From contig NC_011681.1 of assembly GCF_000150955.2 (NCBI RefSeq), positions 295,501 through 359,500 of the forward strand: a stretch of 64,000 bases of DNA, in the 5' to 3' direction. Position numbers and translations under genes: made by a program. The stretch is from Phaeodactylum tricornutum CCAP 1055/1. Its lineage: Eukaryota > Bacillariophyta > Bacillariophyceae > Surirellales > Neidiaceae. Below the pieces are notes generated by a model. That model saw nothing but the letters and a program-made list of their open reading frames with translations. It searched no databases and was not told the origin of the DNA. This document shows positions 40,070 through 52,011 of this stretch, piece after piece (position 1 is the stretch's first letter; each line of letters starts with the position of its first letter).

Positions 40070-41791
40070 TCAAAGTGCCTGTGAGTTTTCTCGAAGTCTT
40101 CGAACAACCTGAAAGATGTCAAGCCGCTTTTTCGGATCTGGTTGCCAGCACCCGTCTATTACTTCGACTAAAATTTTCTCCTCAAGACTGCGGTTTCGGT
40201 AGCGGATATCAATCATGGGTCGCTTCCCCGTCAAAACTTTTTCTTGCACAATAGCATCATCTTCATTTTCGTAGAAGACCCAAAGCCCAGTCAACTAGTA
40301 TGGCAAGAACAAGAAAATGGTGTCAGTTAACTTGAAAACAATGCGGAGGCTGTCACAGCTCTTTATGTTCAACCTACCAGACTGTACAAGCAATTCCCAA
40401 AGGAATAGACGTCGATCGCTTCGTCTAATTCTCCGGCTTGATATTCCTCCGGTGAACGATTCTGGCCCAAAAAATGATTACTCTCAGATGAAGTAATTGT
40501 ACAACTCAAACTGGTCAGCAAAGATCATACTTACATTTCCAAATGCCTGTCCATTGTTGTATGAACAGTATGCCTGTGTGGAGTCGTTCCAATCTAGGAC
40601 ATACGCTCTATTGAAGTCGCCCAACTTCAATATTCCGTCTTTGGTTTGCAGCCATTGTCGCAACTGGATATCGTCGTGAACAATAACACCACCGTGATAG
40701 CCATGAAGAGCTGCAATCGATTCGGCCATGGCGAGAGCCATGCGGAATTTTTCTGACGGCGTGAAATCATTTTGTGGTGAAAGATCTGCGGGTTGATCAG
40801 CCCCTAGGCCAGGATTCACATAGCCTGATCCGGCGACAACGTATCGCTCAACTTCATACGATATGGCTTCAGCTGCCACCGAGCCTCCGCAATGACCGTA
40901 AATATCAACTATGGACGGGTTGCTGGACAAACGCTCCATCACGTTTGCTTCACGATGGACCTGATGCAGGGTTTTGTAGTTTATGTCAAATTCAAATTTG
41001 GATGTTTTGAGAATAAGCCTGCCAAGTGACGCAGAGCCTGCGACCACCCAAACATCACGATAATAGCCGCTGTTGATATAATAGCTGTCGAGTTCAGTTA
41101 CTCCGGAACCCTGTCGGCCTTGTGAAGCTTCAAAATATTCACGTTCGAGTGGCATCTCGTGAAAGGCGTTGCAGGTAGGAAAGTGAAAGAATGCCCAGTG
41201 CGGCTGCCGACAAGATTTCTGGTTGCTTATCAATTCGTCTTCATGCCAGTACCTAAAAGCGATTCGGTCTGTATTCGGGACTGTCTTGCGGATATTCGGG
41301 GCTATCTGATCCGTTACGCGTATTCCTTCATTGCTTGACGGAATCTCGTGTGACGCAGCTTCACGTTTTTTTTCAGTAGTTCCGTCCTCGTTTACAGTTG
41401 GTAGAAAAATTTGTGGCTGAATAATTGGTGTCCTCCCTATCTGGTTGTTGTGGAGAAGAATACCACTAGCTTGGCGAATGGAAGTGACTGTTTTCTCGCT
41501 AACATCAGAGTACTGGTGCAAATGGTCTCTGCGTATCGCATGATGATGCACCGTTTTTCGAAAACTTTTAAGCATGCAAAAAGAAAAAAGCAAGAGAACG
41601 GCGACCAACAGGATTGTCGGAATTTGCCTTTGTTGTTTTTGCAGCTTGCGAGCTACAGGCAATTCACCTTTGACTTTCTCCGTGCCACATCGCTCTGCCG
41701 GCACCACGACGGGCTTCCTCCATTCTTCTGTTCGAATCCCAGTCCCAACTGGATGTCTCCTGTGCACATATTGACTATGCGTCATAGACAT
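40070..41791 (-). CDS. Divergent membrane-anchored protein kinase-like protein
   Basis: Exons 40535..41791, 40378..40461 and 40070..40294 (introns 73 and 83 nt, GT-AG, both phase 0) give 521 residues. One transmembrane helix (IPTILLVAVLLLFSFCML) near residue 60 makes it type II. The kinase fold spans the C-terminal 300 residues: GRLILKTSKFEF (candidate ATP lysine), VIVHDDIQLRQWL in place of HRDxKxxN, KLGDFNRAYV in place of DFG, then NRSPEEY (APE region), DVYSFGNCLYSLLTG and CWQPDPKKRLD. Catalytic Asp is present, but the loop Asn is Gln and DFG is DFN, so activity is uncertain. I recall similar DFNRA proteins as a diatom family, unverified here. Confidence 0.8.
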
Positions 41792-42047
41792 TCACATCGA
41801 GATGAAGGACAGTGCAGGCTGAAGCTTCCATACGTTGCTTTCTTGAGATTTGAAAACTTTTGCGCAGAAGGAGCACAGGACGACCATCCTGTCATGTGAA
41901 ATCACAAAGGTTTCCTGTCACACGATGGCCTTTCAGTCGTGTGATACCTTGTGAATCCTCATAGCTGTCGCGCGACATGAAATTTCACTCGCGCTTATCT
42001 TTGCAGGATCACAGGCGCCATTCTTGACAGTGACGAACTCTTCATAG
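41792..42047. other. Divergent spacer between kinase and dehydrogenase
   Basis: 256 bp separating divergent start codons. It contains short inverted TGTCA-CACGA type sequences (about 41910-41945) and is probably a shared promoter. Confidence 0.35.
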
Positions 42048-43247
42048 ATGCTTCGTTTCAGAAGCACCACACCGTCAGGAGTTGGTCAAGGGGGTCGAGA
42101 TCGTCGTATTGACGCTTTCTTCGAGCAGGCAAAAGTTGCTGAGGTAAGCAGTAAGCAACCGATCATATTAATTAGCTTCACTCCTATGCAGGCTGTTCGC
42201 TACCACGGCGCAAACGTTGCGTTGACGGTCGAATCGATTCCCAGGCCCACAAACTTGGCCGACAACGACGTCCTAATCCAGGTTCAAGCAGCCGCGTTGT
42301 GCCACACCGAGCTGCACTTTGCCGACGGTACGCTAAATCTAGGGGTTGCTCCCATGACACTAGGGCACGAAGCTTGTGGAATAGTAATCCAAGTTGGTAA
42401 CAGCGTTCCCGATACAAGAATTGGCGAACGTGTCATTCTGTATTACTACGTTGGTTGCGGATCCTGCCGATGGTGTCTGCAAGGTGACGAGCAAATTTGT
42501 GGATCACTGCAGGCCGAATTTGGCTTTATAAGCGACGGTGGTCTAGCAGAATACATCAAGGCGCCTTCTCGTAACGCCGTGCCGCTACCTAGCAATATTT
42601 CTTTCGTCGACGCCGCCCCCATTGGTTGTGGTGTAACGACGGCGGTCCACGCGAGCAAAATAGGAAGGGTCCAGAAAGACGATTGGTGTTTGGTATATGG
42701 CGTAAATGGCGTTGGTTTCGGTCTCATACAGCTTCTGAAAAATCATTACGGTGCCAAAGTGATCGCTGCGACCCGTTCTCCAGCCAGACGGAAACTGGCG
42801 CTCGAACTGGGCGCCGACGTATCCATTGATACTACAGATTCCTCGACTGTGGCCAAAGCAGTCCACCAAGCAACATATGGGGCTGGTGCAGATGTCATCT
42901 TTGAGTGCGTTGGACGGCGTGAAACAATGGATGCGTGCGTTGGCTGGGACGGTGCGTTAGGTAAACGTGGTCGTTTGGTTTTAGTCGGATACGAGGCTGG
43001 AAGTGAGCACGAATTTCGATGCCATCCGATTCCAATGATTGTACAAGAGCAATCCGTTTGCGGTAGTGTTGGTGCTACTCTCAATGATCTCAAGGAGGCA
43101 CTTGAATATGTTTCCTCTGGAAAGGTCAAAACCATTGTGGACAGCCTCCTTTCCTTGCAGGATTTTCAGCGTGGCATAGATAAAATCAAATCATGCGACT
43201 GCATCGGAAAAATTGTTTGCCGACCCGCAGAAACCTCATTTGGCTAG
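42048..43247 (+). CDS. Zinc-dependent alcohol dehydrogenase (MDR superfamily)
   Basis: 399 residues from ATG 42048. The family usually starts at the residue seen at ATG 42186 (MQAVRYHG), so the first 46 residues may be extra. A GTAAGC...ATGCAG pair (42144..42191, 48 nt, in frame) could also be a short intron. Catalytic zinc ligands are seen in CHTELHFADG and GHEACG, the structural zinc cluster is C-GSC-RWC-LQGDEQIC, and the NAD(P) fold contains GVNGVGFGLIQL. Substrates are unspecified alcohols or aldehydes. No clear targeting signal is seen, so it is probably cytosolic. Confidence 0.87.
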   Translation: MLRFRSTTPSGVGQGGRDRRIDAFFEQAKVAEVSSKQPIILISFTPMQAVRYHGANVALTVESIPRPTNLADNDVLIQVQAAALCHTELHFADGTLNLGVAPMTLGHEACGIVIQVGNSVPDTRIGERVILYYYVGCGSCRWCLQGDEQICGSLQAEFGFISDGGLAEYIKAPSRNAVPLPSNISFVDAAPIGCGVTTAVHASKIGRVQKDDWCLVYGVNGVGFGLIQLLKNHYGAKVIAATRSPARRKLALELGADVSIDTTDSSTVAKAVHQATYGAGADVIFECVGRRETMDACVGWDGALGKRGRLVLVGYEAGSEHEFRCHPIPMIVQEQSVCGSVGATLNDLKEALEYVSSGKVKTIVDSLLSLQDFQRGIDKIKSCDCIGKIVCRPAETSFG

Positions 43248-44207
43248 TTATACACACTTTTCCCCCGCGAGGCTGAGATGTGTAGCTCGAAGAAGCAGGT
43301 GGAGGCCAATGTTTTTTTTTGCTGGCAGACCAGTTTGATTCCTTCGCTGGTACGGCTGCATTGCATCCAGAGCAAAATTTCGAGGGCGAGTGGACACCTT
43401 GGTACTGTAACATGTATGTCACTGTTCTTATGAGGGTCTTTATGCTCCACTTTCGAGACAGCGCATAATTAGTATTTAAAAGGTGGTCTTTTCTTTGATC
43501 TATTATTGATCGAGTCTGTCTAGTTCATTACAGAGGAACATTAGCGTATCTACCTAAATGTCTGATTTGGCTGACTGTGAATCAAATTTTTGCTATCGAT
43601 GCATATTCGGTTTGTCTTCGCAGTCGTGGAGCGGCACACAAAAGAAGAAATTTTCCAGTGCAGTTGTTCGTACCTTCGTAGTTCGAAATCATATTTATTG
43701 TGCCCTTGAAAGTCGCTCTCAGATCCTTGCATTAATTAAAGCATATAACCATGCCTACATAACCCGTCGCATCACGTACATTCTTTCTTACAGTTAGCAG
43801 GTGTACATCTATTAGTCTACTGGCAATATTATGCGGATCATGTCGATAGGAGCTCAGAACAAAATGTGATCCTTCACAATATGGCACAGCAGCAAACTAT
43901 TTGCCACACGGCACCTCGTAACTTTCCATCCGCGCTTTTGATGTTTTGTTCAATGTGAAGGGTAATGGGGACGCAATTCAAGTGCTTACTGGATCGATAT
44001 TCGTCTGCCAGACAGTCCACCTTTGTGGTGCCAAACCTCGTCCTGGTAGGGTTTTGTGAAGATACGGACATTGCAGCACCAACGCAAGAGCAACCAACCT
44101 ATAGAGAATACAGCTGATTTAGAGGTCTTGTACAGCTTGTCGTCTATTGACTGTGAAGCATTCTATCCAGAAGGGATTTTCCCTTCAGTGCAATTCTGGA
44201 GGGCTCG
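43248..44207. other. Intergenic spacer
   Basis: 960 bp between two plus-strand genes. CTTACAGTTA lies at 43787..43796. Short frames of up to 80 codons show no recognisable domain. Confidence 0.45.
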
Positions 44208-47200
44208 ATGGAATCGATTGCTGACGTCCAAGATTCAATTTACGGGAAGGGAAATGGGCCGCCTATTCTGCCCCACACAGACGACCCAAAGGCTGTAACA
44301 CATCCTCGTAAACATCCCAGTGGGCACGGCGAGACTAATCCTTACACTCCAACAACAGTGCATGCAGAGAAAAAATCCTCGGATGATGAGCTGGCTTTTC
44401 CAGCATCTGAATTGCCAGAGGGTTTTCCCCGCGAGCTGTCATTCCGAGCTCTGGCAGCCTACTCATTGATTCGAACTTTGAGTATACAACTGCGGCTGTC
44501 ACCCTTCACACCCAATGTATTTTTACGAGCACTGAACCTCCCTTATCCGAATCGTTTGCTAGGGCAAATTCATGTGGCAATTCTTCGTCTTTTACTCGGC
44601 AGTTTACGTATGGGGTACCACTGGGGTAAGGGATTTTCTCAAGTTGTGGCGAAGAAGCGAAAATTGGATGGATTGCGTTGGCCTTTGCGAGCTGGTGATA
44701 ATTTGGAATTTCTGGACACCTTTTCATGGCCAATCTTTTACTACGATTATTGTCATTTGACTGCTGATATCCTCCACACTGCAATGACTGACACAACCGA
44801 TTATGTAGACGTGCGTCATCTGGATACATCATCTATCAAATCAGATCGGCTAGAGGGCGAGGATCTTGATTGCTCCGTCGGCCCAACATCGTTTGACTCA
44901 CCATCAGTCATATATTTGAATATTTTGGAGGAAGAAAATGACGAGGACGAATACATGGCAGAAGATGACTTTGTTCAAGCCGATTCAGATGAAGATTTCG
45001 ATGCGTCAGATCGGCCAATGAAGAAGCGGAAATCATCGTTTTTCACCGCGGCGACAAAATGTTGTACATATTCGGCATCGGGGTCGCTAGTACATGACAC
45101 TTCTTTGCAAGATCAAGCCCAAATGGCAACAATGCAACAAGATGAAACCACCGCACACGAAACATATCTGCATAATGAGTATTCAAACGTGTCATCCAAT
45201 GGCACAAAAATAGGGCTTAAAACGTGTTCAGCTTATTTATCGGGAAAAGTTCTGTCAAGTTCCTTTCCACCAACTCTACTCGAGACAAAAAAAGAGGAAA
45301 CGGTTCATGATCTCGAAGTTCGGCTGGAAAGGTCCTTGGATCGAATGAATGAAGAAGGGGGCTTCGGTGGCTCTTCTTGTATCCCTATGCACCCAGGGTC
45401 TCCTGTTCCATTTTCGATAGAAGGTGACACGAGCGTTTCTTCCACGGATGTTCGGCAACCTGATCGAAGGCGCGTGTACCAGATACTCCCTGTATGTTCT
45501 GAGTCGAGAAACGAGGTAAGTTCGCACCAACAAGAAGAGAAAATTGAGAATGATGGAGTCGCCTTCAGGCACAGCTCAGAATGTGATAGCGAGATAGCTT
45601 ACGTCCTTGCTAAAAAGACGTACAGCGCAGACCAATTCAAATATGATCACGCACACAACGAACTTGCGACCATAATGGCTTCAACCGCGGCTGATTGCTC
45701 ATTCTTTCAACCTACTCTATCGGAAGAAGGGAATAGCGCCAGATGCAAGTCGAACAAAGACGACGCTTCAAGCAAGTTTACAGTGAATGAAATTTGTACT
45801 TCACCCCAATCAGTTGGGTACATCCATAGTAAAGCAGCAATAAGGGTTCAGACATCAAAGCAACATACGAATGTGGAACACACTGCCTGTAAGAATGAGC
45901 CACGTGAACTCGGAATTGGTACGACTGATGATGACTCGTCCAGGGACATAGAGCATGCCTTAAAACCCAATGAAGAAAAGGAGAGTAGGGAGACAGGAAC
46001 CTCTTGCCTTTCGCGTGGCAAATCTGAGCTCTCAGGCAGCAGCACGGAGTCACATAAATTTTCAGATGTTGGCGATCCGTGGGCTCACTTTCAACCACTT
46101 CTTCGGATGCGCTCTGGTGAATCATATTTTAGCCTTCCTCTTGAAGACAAAGTGACGATTCTTGAATTTCTGATCGACGAATTGCTATCGGTCGATGTTA
46201 TAGCGGCAGAAATGGCACGGCGACACTTGTCGAATTCAACACTTCGGTTTACCTGCGAACAAAATCTTTCAGTTGCACAATCACAGGCCGCAGACAATGA
46301 GGATGTGTGCGCTGTTTGTAGAAAAGAAGGCGAGCTACTGTGCTGTGACGGATGTATTTTCAGCTACCATAAGAAGTGCCTTGGCATATCGGAAAATGAG
46401 GAAATATCTGACGTCCGTTGGCATTGCCCTGAATGTACACTTGTAGATCCTGCCAGCTTTGGATCATTCCAACATGTCAGAAAGGAATGCGTTGAGTGGT
46501 TTACAAAGGAGGATTTAAAAATGGAGCCTCAATTGTTTGAAGGTCTCACAGAGCCCTTCTGCCAGTCTTTGTCAAATTCAAATTTTCTATGTCCTCCAGT
46601 GCTCGAATGTGTCAGTTCCAGAACAGAAAACCCTTCCGAATTCTTGATTGTTCACGGGTTTATTTTTGGTCGCGCCTTGCGTGGGGCAAATGCCGATGTC
46701 AATGTGTTGAACCTTGCACGTGTTCGACACATGTTTCTAGGATTACCACCGAAAATTTTGTCCTCTTGGCCGTTTGCCCAGGTACCGTACGATCCAAGCC
46801 ACCTTTATAAAGACTACATCCTTGCAAGTGGCGCTCCTTATTTCTCTGGACTGCCTGAGCTGTACGATCCCTCAGTCTATTTGAGCAAATATCGCTTGGC
46901 ACCGTATCCTCCACCTATACGGAAAGATGTTGAGCCTAGCGCTTTCGACTTCGAGCATCAATGTCATCCGGCTAGTTACCTGGAAGTGTCGCGGAGACTT
47001 GACAGCCGCATGTCGAACGATATGTCGGTCATAAAATTGCTTCGAAACCGTCTTTTCGACCATTTCAAGATGATCAGAGAATATTTGTTGTCTCTCGAGA
47101 TTACTCTAGGGAGAGCCTGCCTCCTTGACGAATTCTGGGGCACTCATCGGAGTGCAACAGGTGGTACAACTATCTGGGCTCGCAATGTTAAAATGGCAAA

Positions 47201-50074
47201 GTCTGCCCAACGGTTATCAAACTTAGCGGTCAAACTCGTAGATGCTACTCACCCCAGAGCATTCCTGGAGACATGGTTTGACCACGCTGTCAAGGTAAAA
47301 GGCTTTGACGCCAAAAACGGTACAGCTGTTTCCAAGGAAATGAGCGACGCTATTCCGATATGTCCGGATAGCAACCCTACATTAGAGTCTTTGAATCGGC
47401 ATTGGGAACGATGTCCCCCATCTGCTATCTTTTGTCTTCTTGCGAAGGAAGGTAAAAGTCTTAGTAACTGGGTTGGTGAGTATAGACCAGATCTTGTAGC
47501 GAAAGCTATCCATCGCTCGAAACGGAAGAAAGGAGTCGAAAATTCTTCCCCCCATTTAGCCGTCAAAAACATGAATGTTGGACCGAAGCGTTTATCAGTG
47601 AACGGTCATACTCCAGGGACGTTTGCTAGACGTGAACACCTTAGGGAAAAGAGAGAGTCGGCAGATTCACCTGGAAGCTCTTCTTGTATGCACAACTTCG
47701 AAAAAAGTGGAAAAGAACTGGTCGTGGATTTGCCTGATAAGGAACTGTTTATGAAGCCTTTACGTAAGAGGAGGCGGTTTGATCGAGGCCTCCCTGACAA
47801 GGCACAACTGGAGAACTTTGACCCAAAGAGCGTAACCAGCGCAAAAGCAATTCTAGAAGCCAGGAAGCGAGCGAAAGTCACCAAGTTTGTGGAGCAACAA
47901 AATCCTATATTTATCAAAGAAATGCCCTGGCCGGTCGCTGGTCGAAAGTTGTTTGATCCTGTAGGGTCGCTGTCTCCGTCAATCGTGCGGAGTCTAGCTC
48001 GAAGCGCTGGAGGGTTGCGGGCTCCCTTTGTCACGTACATACCTTCCTACGAAGTAGGGCAAATGTCGCACTACCATGTTTGGAGAAAGCGCACCCGTTT
48101 GTGCGCAAGTTTCGAGGAGCTCAGCTATTCTCTTCGAATGCTACAAACGTTCGTGGATACTGGGGTGGGTGCTCGGAATGTTTAGCCATACTCTTACTTC
48201 TAGCAACATCTAACACGTTGACATTTATTTTTAAGACTATCCGAAAATGCGTGGTGATGGGGCAGCGGTATACGTCAGGAAAAGCCAACACCACTTCTCG
48301 CGTAGTCGCTTCTCACCGTGATATTGAAGATGGTATCGAATTCTACCTCGTAAAAGAAGATAAATCTCAACAAAAGGGGCGGTGGTTCTCTTCATTCAGA
48401 GTCGACCTTCCTGTTCTTGTCAACGAACGTATGTCTCGAAGGACCATTTTGATCCAGCAATGCGAAGAGCGGCAAAGTGTAGCAAAAACGGCCAAGGCCA
48501 AAGCTGATTCAATAAAATGTCAATTTTCCGCAGCTGCTGTCAAGGGTAAAAAAGAGGCTGTTTTCCGAAAAACCGCCAAGGCTGGCCACAACAAGTCAAA
48601 GGCTGTCGTCAATCGAAAGGTCGATGCAACTCTAAGGAAGAAGCATGCTCCCGTAGCTCGTGCACCAACAACTCAAGATTCTGGTATTGACCCTCCTGAT
48701 CGATTATCTTTGTCTAGAAGAGCCCCGTATCAGTGTGCAGAGAAGGCCGGGACAGGTCCATTTTCTTTCAACATTGCTTGTCTATCAAAGAAAACAATCG
48801 CTAGTGAGGCCTCCCTTCTCTTGCTACTGCATAGGAATCACGTAAAGTTACTCATTCAGAAACATCTTCCAAACACACAATTACTGGAGAGGGAGTTGCA
48901 AAGGCTTCGTTTTTGCCACGCAAACAAGCTGAAATCGATAGTGATCTCAACTGGCACTCAGGTATCGGATGATCAAATTCTGGACCAGTTTAAGCAAGTC
49001 GAGAGGGAGGTTGCACAATGTGAATCATATCCTGAAACAACCCTACCCACACGCGCAGAGTACAAACAAATTGCTTCAACTGTCGCTACGAAAAAAAATG
49101 CCAGACTACAGCATGCCACCTCATCTCTTCAGGGTTCTAATAACCCCTGCATACCAAGGGGAGAATTTGACAGGACAGTGAACACGTCTTCCAATGACAA
49201 TCGTCTAGTCACCAACAATGTGAACCAAGTACCTTCTGGCTTGGCCTCGGACTACCAACGAAGATTTGAGTGGCCGGGACAACCATTTCTTAATACGTTC
49301 CAACCCCAACCATGTCAAATACCTGAACAGAGGTCTACATCCAAATATGAGATGGTAGGTTCTCCTTCAAAGCGTATTATTGCAAGCACTAGCGAACAAA
49401 ATCGTTTCGGATACCACGCAGCCCCAATGCAAAATATGGATCACACTCTAACAAACATGCAATACAACGTAATGCCCCAATTCGAAAAGGGCTCGAGGAA
49501 CTCACAAACAACTCAGCAATTGAACAATAGCCGGTCTTCGGTGTCACATTACTCCTCTCCTTCCCAGCATTCTTTCCGAAATCCGGTACAATCACCCACA
49601 CATGCATCTTTCAATGAATCGCGTGTTGAATACCATCCCTTACAAAAGCAGCACGTCCAGCAGTCATTCCCTTCACATAATTGTCATTTCGCCTCGTTTC
49701 AGCAACAGCAGGGTCAGCAATTTGAACTGCCGGCCAAGTTTAATTGGATGAGTTATTCGACGCAACCTACGCAAGTTTCCGTGCATCAATCAGGGACACC
49801 GCCGCTGCACCAGTCGATGACGCACTCTCAATACGGATATTTACAAGCAAATCAAAATCAGCCGATCACTCACAAAGAAATGATGCAGCAAAGTCCGGCT
49901 GTGTCCTCAAATGCGTATCTTTTGCAGAATCAGCAAATGACTTGTGCAGCCGGCGTCGCACAGGGACCTGAACATGATGCTGCAGCCTTGTCTCATCCTG
50001 GTTACCTTGATCCTACGCCAATAGAGCAAATGAACAAGCAGATGGCATCATTCTTTTGCTGGCCAAATTCTTAG
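44208..50074 (+). CDS. DDT-WHIM-PHD chromatin-remodelling accessory protein
   Basis: Two long frames join across a 71-nt intron (exons 44208..48164 and 48236..50074, GTGGGT...TTTAAG, phase 0) into 1,931 residues. Residues about 70-150 are a DDT domain (FRALAAYSLIRTLSIQLRL, GQIHVAILRLLLGSL). WHIM1 follows near 640 (LEDKVTILEFLIDELLS), then a PHD finger near 699-745 (CAVC, GELLCCDGC, YHKKC, WHCPEC). The splice links LRMLQTFVDTG to TIRKCVVMGQRY, then HRDIEDGIEFYL, as in the WHIM2/3-type region of BPTF/ISWI partners. A basic patch and a Gln/His-rich tail close the protein. The domain order fits an ISWI-type nucleosome remodeller subunit. Confidence 0.82.
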
Positions 50075-50979
50075 TCACGTTGACAGTATATGCACATGTA
50101 TATAGCGACACTCTAAGAATTTACGGTTAGGACAAGTCTTCCAGAAAGAATTACGAGAGTGTTGAGGTTCTCGAAATACGCCAATGAGCGTTTTTTTGTT
50201 TGCGGGGTGCGATATATAAGAGCTGTTATCAACAGCAGCATATAATATCGAATCCCTTACTGGACACGCAATCGATAGGATGAGGAAGTGCGACGGCATC
50301 GTTTGCTTCTTGCAGATATAAGGCTACAATGTCGCGCATTCCTTTATTAGACAGCATAGGATACAAAAAGCAAAATATTCGTTGGTAGGCACCCCCGAAA
50401 CTATTCTATGCCCATAATAAGAGACTGAACAGACAGGCTTCGACAACTAGATAGTCCCGTGAAGTCTTCGTGAAAAAACGGAAATTGATTTCACTTTAAA
50501 ACAAATGGCTCAGGACTGTCGAGGCAAGCTCTAGCCCCTGTAACCTTTCTCTTAGGGACACGTAGAACATAACGCAATCCGTGAAATTTGTGCTTGTTGG
50601 CAATTACCCCGCTTTCTGACCAACGTCGATGTCAACATTTGATATAGACTTGAACAGAAGCTATTTTCAGAAGCGGAAGAGAATCATTTACTTTTGAAAG
50701 CTACACAGTTATATAGCCGACCACCATTTAAAAACAGCTTGTTTCCCGAAAGACAGCGTACCAGAACGAAGCGTATCCCCCAAAGCAGCCAAAAGAGGAA
50801 ATACCGGAACAAAGAGGAACGCGACAAGTCAACTTTCGAGTTTATGGTTAAGCGTAAATGCAAAACGTACCAACATTTTACAGAGTTTGTGTTTTCCCGC
50901 CATGGTCAGGTTTCCCGCCCCATTCGTTTGTTGTAAAGATAGCCGTTTTATCTTTCACGAAACTGCGACCAGTTTTTTG
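50075..50979. other. Convergent spacer
   Basis: 905 bp between convergent genes. A basic 80-codon frame (50694..50936) has no recognisable features. AT-rich blocks are seen near 50200-50240. Confidence 0.4.
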
Positions 50980-51561
50980 TTATAGCAGCGGCACGTTTAC
51001 GTTATGATATTCCTGTACAGCGATTCGTACATTCCTATCAAAATCTTTGGACTGAATGATGCCGTTCTCGAAAAAGGTATTGATCGGGAGGATTGGATTC
51101 ATCACGTAGCTTATGTAATGGTTGTGGAGCTTTGCCAAAAAATTCTTTACCGAAGATTCCTTGCATGGATGCTGACATAAAGCCAGTAGTTTAATATTTG
51201 TCGCTGTGAGATGTCCAAACACGATGCGATCGCCTTCCTCTAGCAACTTTCCGGTCCAGCGGGTCGAGATTGGTGCCACGCCCTCCACTCCACGCCGAAG
51301 TGGCATCGTACCATCCGGCTTGCTCTTCCCTAGCTTTTCTTCTAGCACATCTAAGGCACTGTGTACTAAAAATTGGGAATCCAGAGATAGACTTCTTGCC
51401 ATACCAAATTTTTTGCCATGCTCCACGAAACCGAAAGGGTCGTCTACAACACTTGCAGTTTCCATCAACGATTCATTGCCAGTCTCGATACATTTTTGAC
51501 AGTCGCAAAGATACAAAGGTTCGTTGGATTTACCAAGAACGGCGATACCGAGAAGAGTCAT
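50980..51561 (-). CDS. TRAPPC2L: TRAPP complex subunit 2-like (TRAPPC2L, sedlin-fold)
   Basis: 193 residues. It opens with IAVLGKSNEPLYLC, the longin/sedlin strand of TRAPPC2L. It continues with FLVHSALDVLEEKLGKSKPD and ends with LAKLHNHYISYVMNPILPIN and SKDFDRNVRIAVQEY, all typical. A 40-residue insertion after the first strand (CDCQKCIETGNES and following) adds to the usual length of about 140. TRAPP complexes tether vesicles and activate RAB GTPases between ER and Golgi. Confidence 0.88.
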   Translation of the reverse strand: MTLLGIAVLGKSNEPLYLCDCQKCIETGNESLMETASVVDDPFGFVEHGKKFGMARSLSLDSQFLVHSALDVLEEKLGKSKPDGTMPLRRGVEGVAPISTRWTGKLLEEGDRIVFGHLTATNIKLLALCQHPCKESSVKNFLAKLHNHYISYVMNPILPINTFFENGIIQSKDFDRNVRIAVQEYHNVNVPLL

Positions 51562-52011
51562 CTTCGTTAGGCACTAACGCACCAGAGCACTTCGTCGCAA
51601 TTCTACCAAATTGCTTTGTCGCTTTCCAGGCAACAGACGCGTAGCTTCCTCGATTATGGTACGATGTTTGATAGCCAGGATACCGGACGATTCCTGTTTT
51701 GGCAAAATCCACGTAGTGTCATCCTGATACACAATGGGACTAGGACATCCAATGATGCATGATCGGTAAATTTTAATATCCAACCACAATAATCAATAGA
51801 TGTCTCACTTATGTCTGGTCTGTATCAACAACGACGTTAAAAGGCACCATACAGAAAGCCATCCAGTTGCGACGATGCCGATTGACTGTGAACACAGGGA
51901 TGTCACAGTCAAAGCAAGGTATCCACATCAAACCCGCTCCTTCTCGCTAAAAAACGCCATTGGGAAGACACATTAGAAAGTACAGAAGGGCGGATTCCTT
52001 TCTTCCGTGTC
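51562..52011. other. Divergent promoter region
   Basis: 450 bp between the TRAPPC2L and START-like genes. Only shadow frames are present. Confidence 0.4.
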
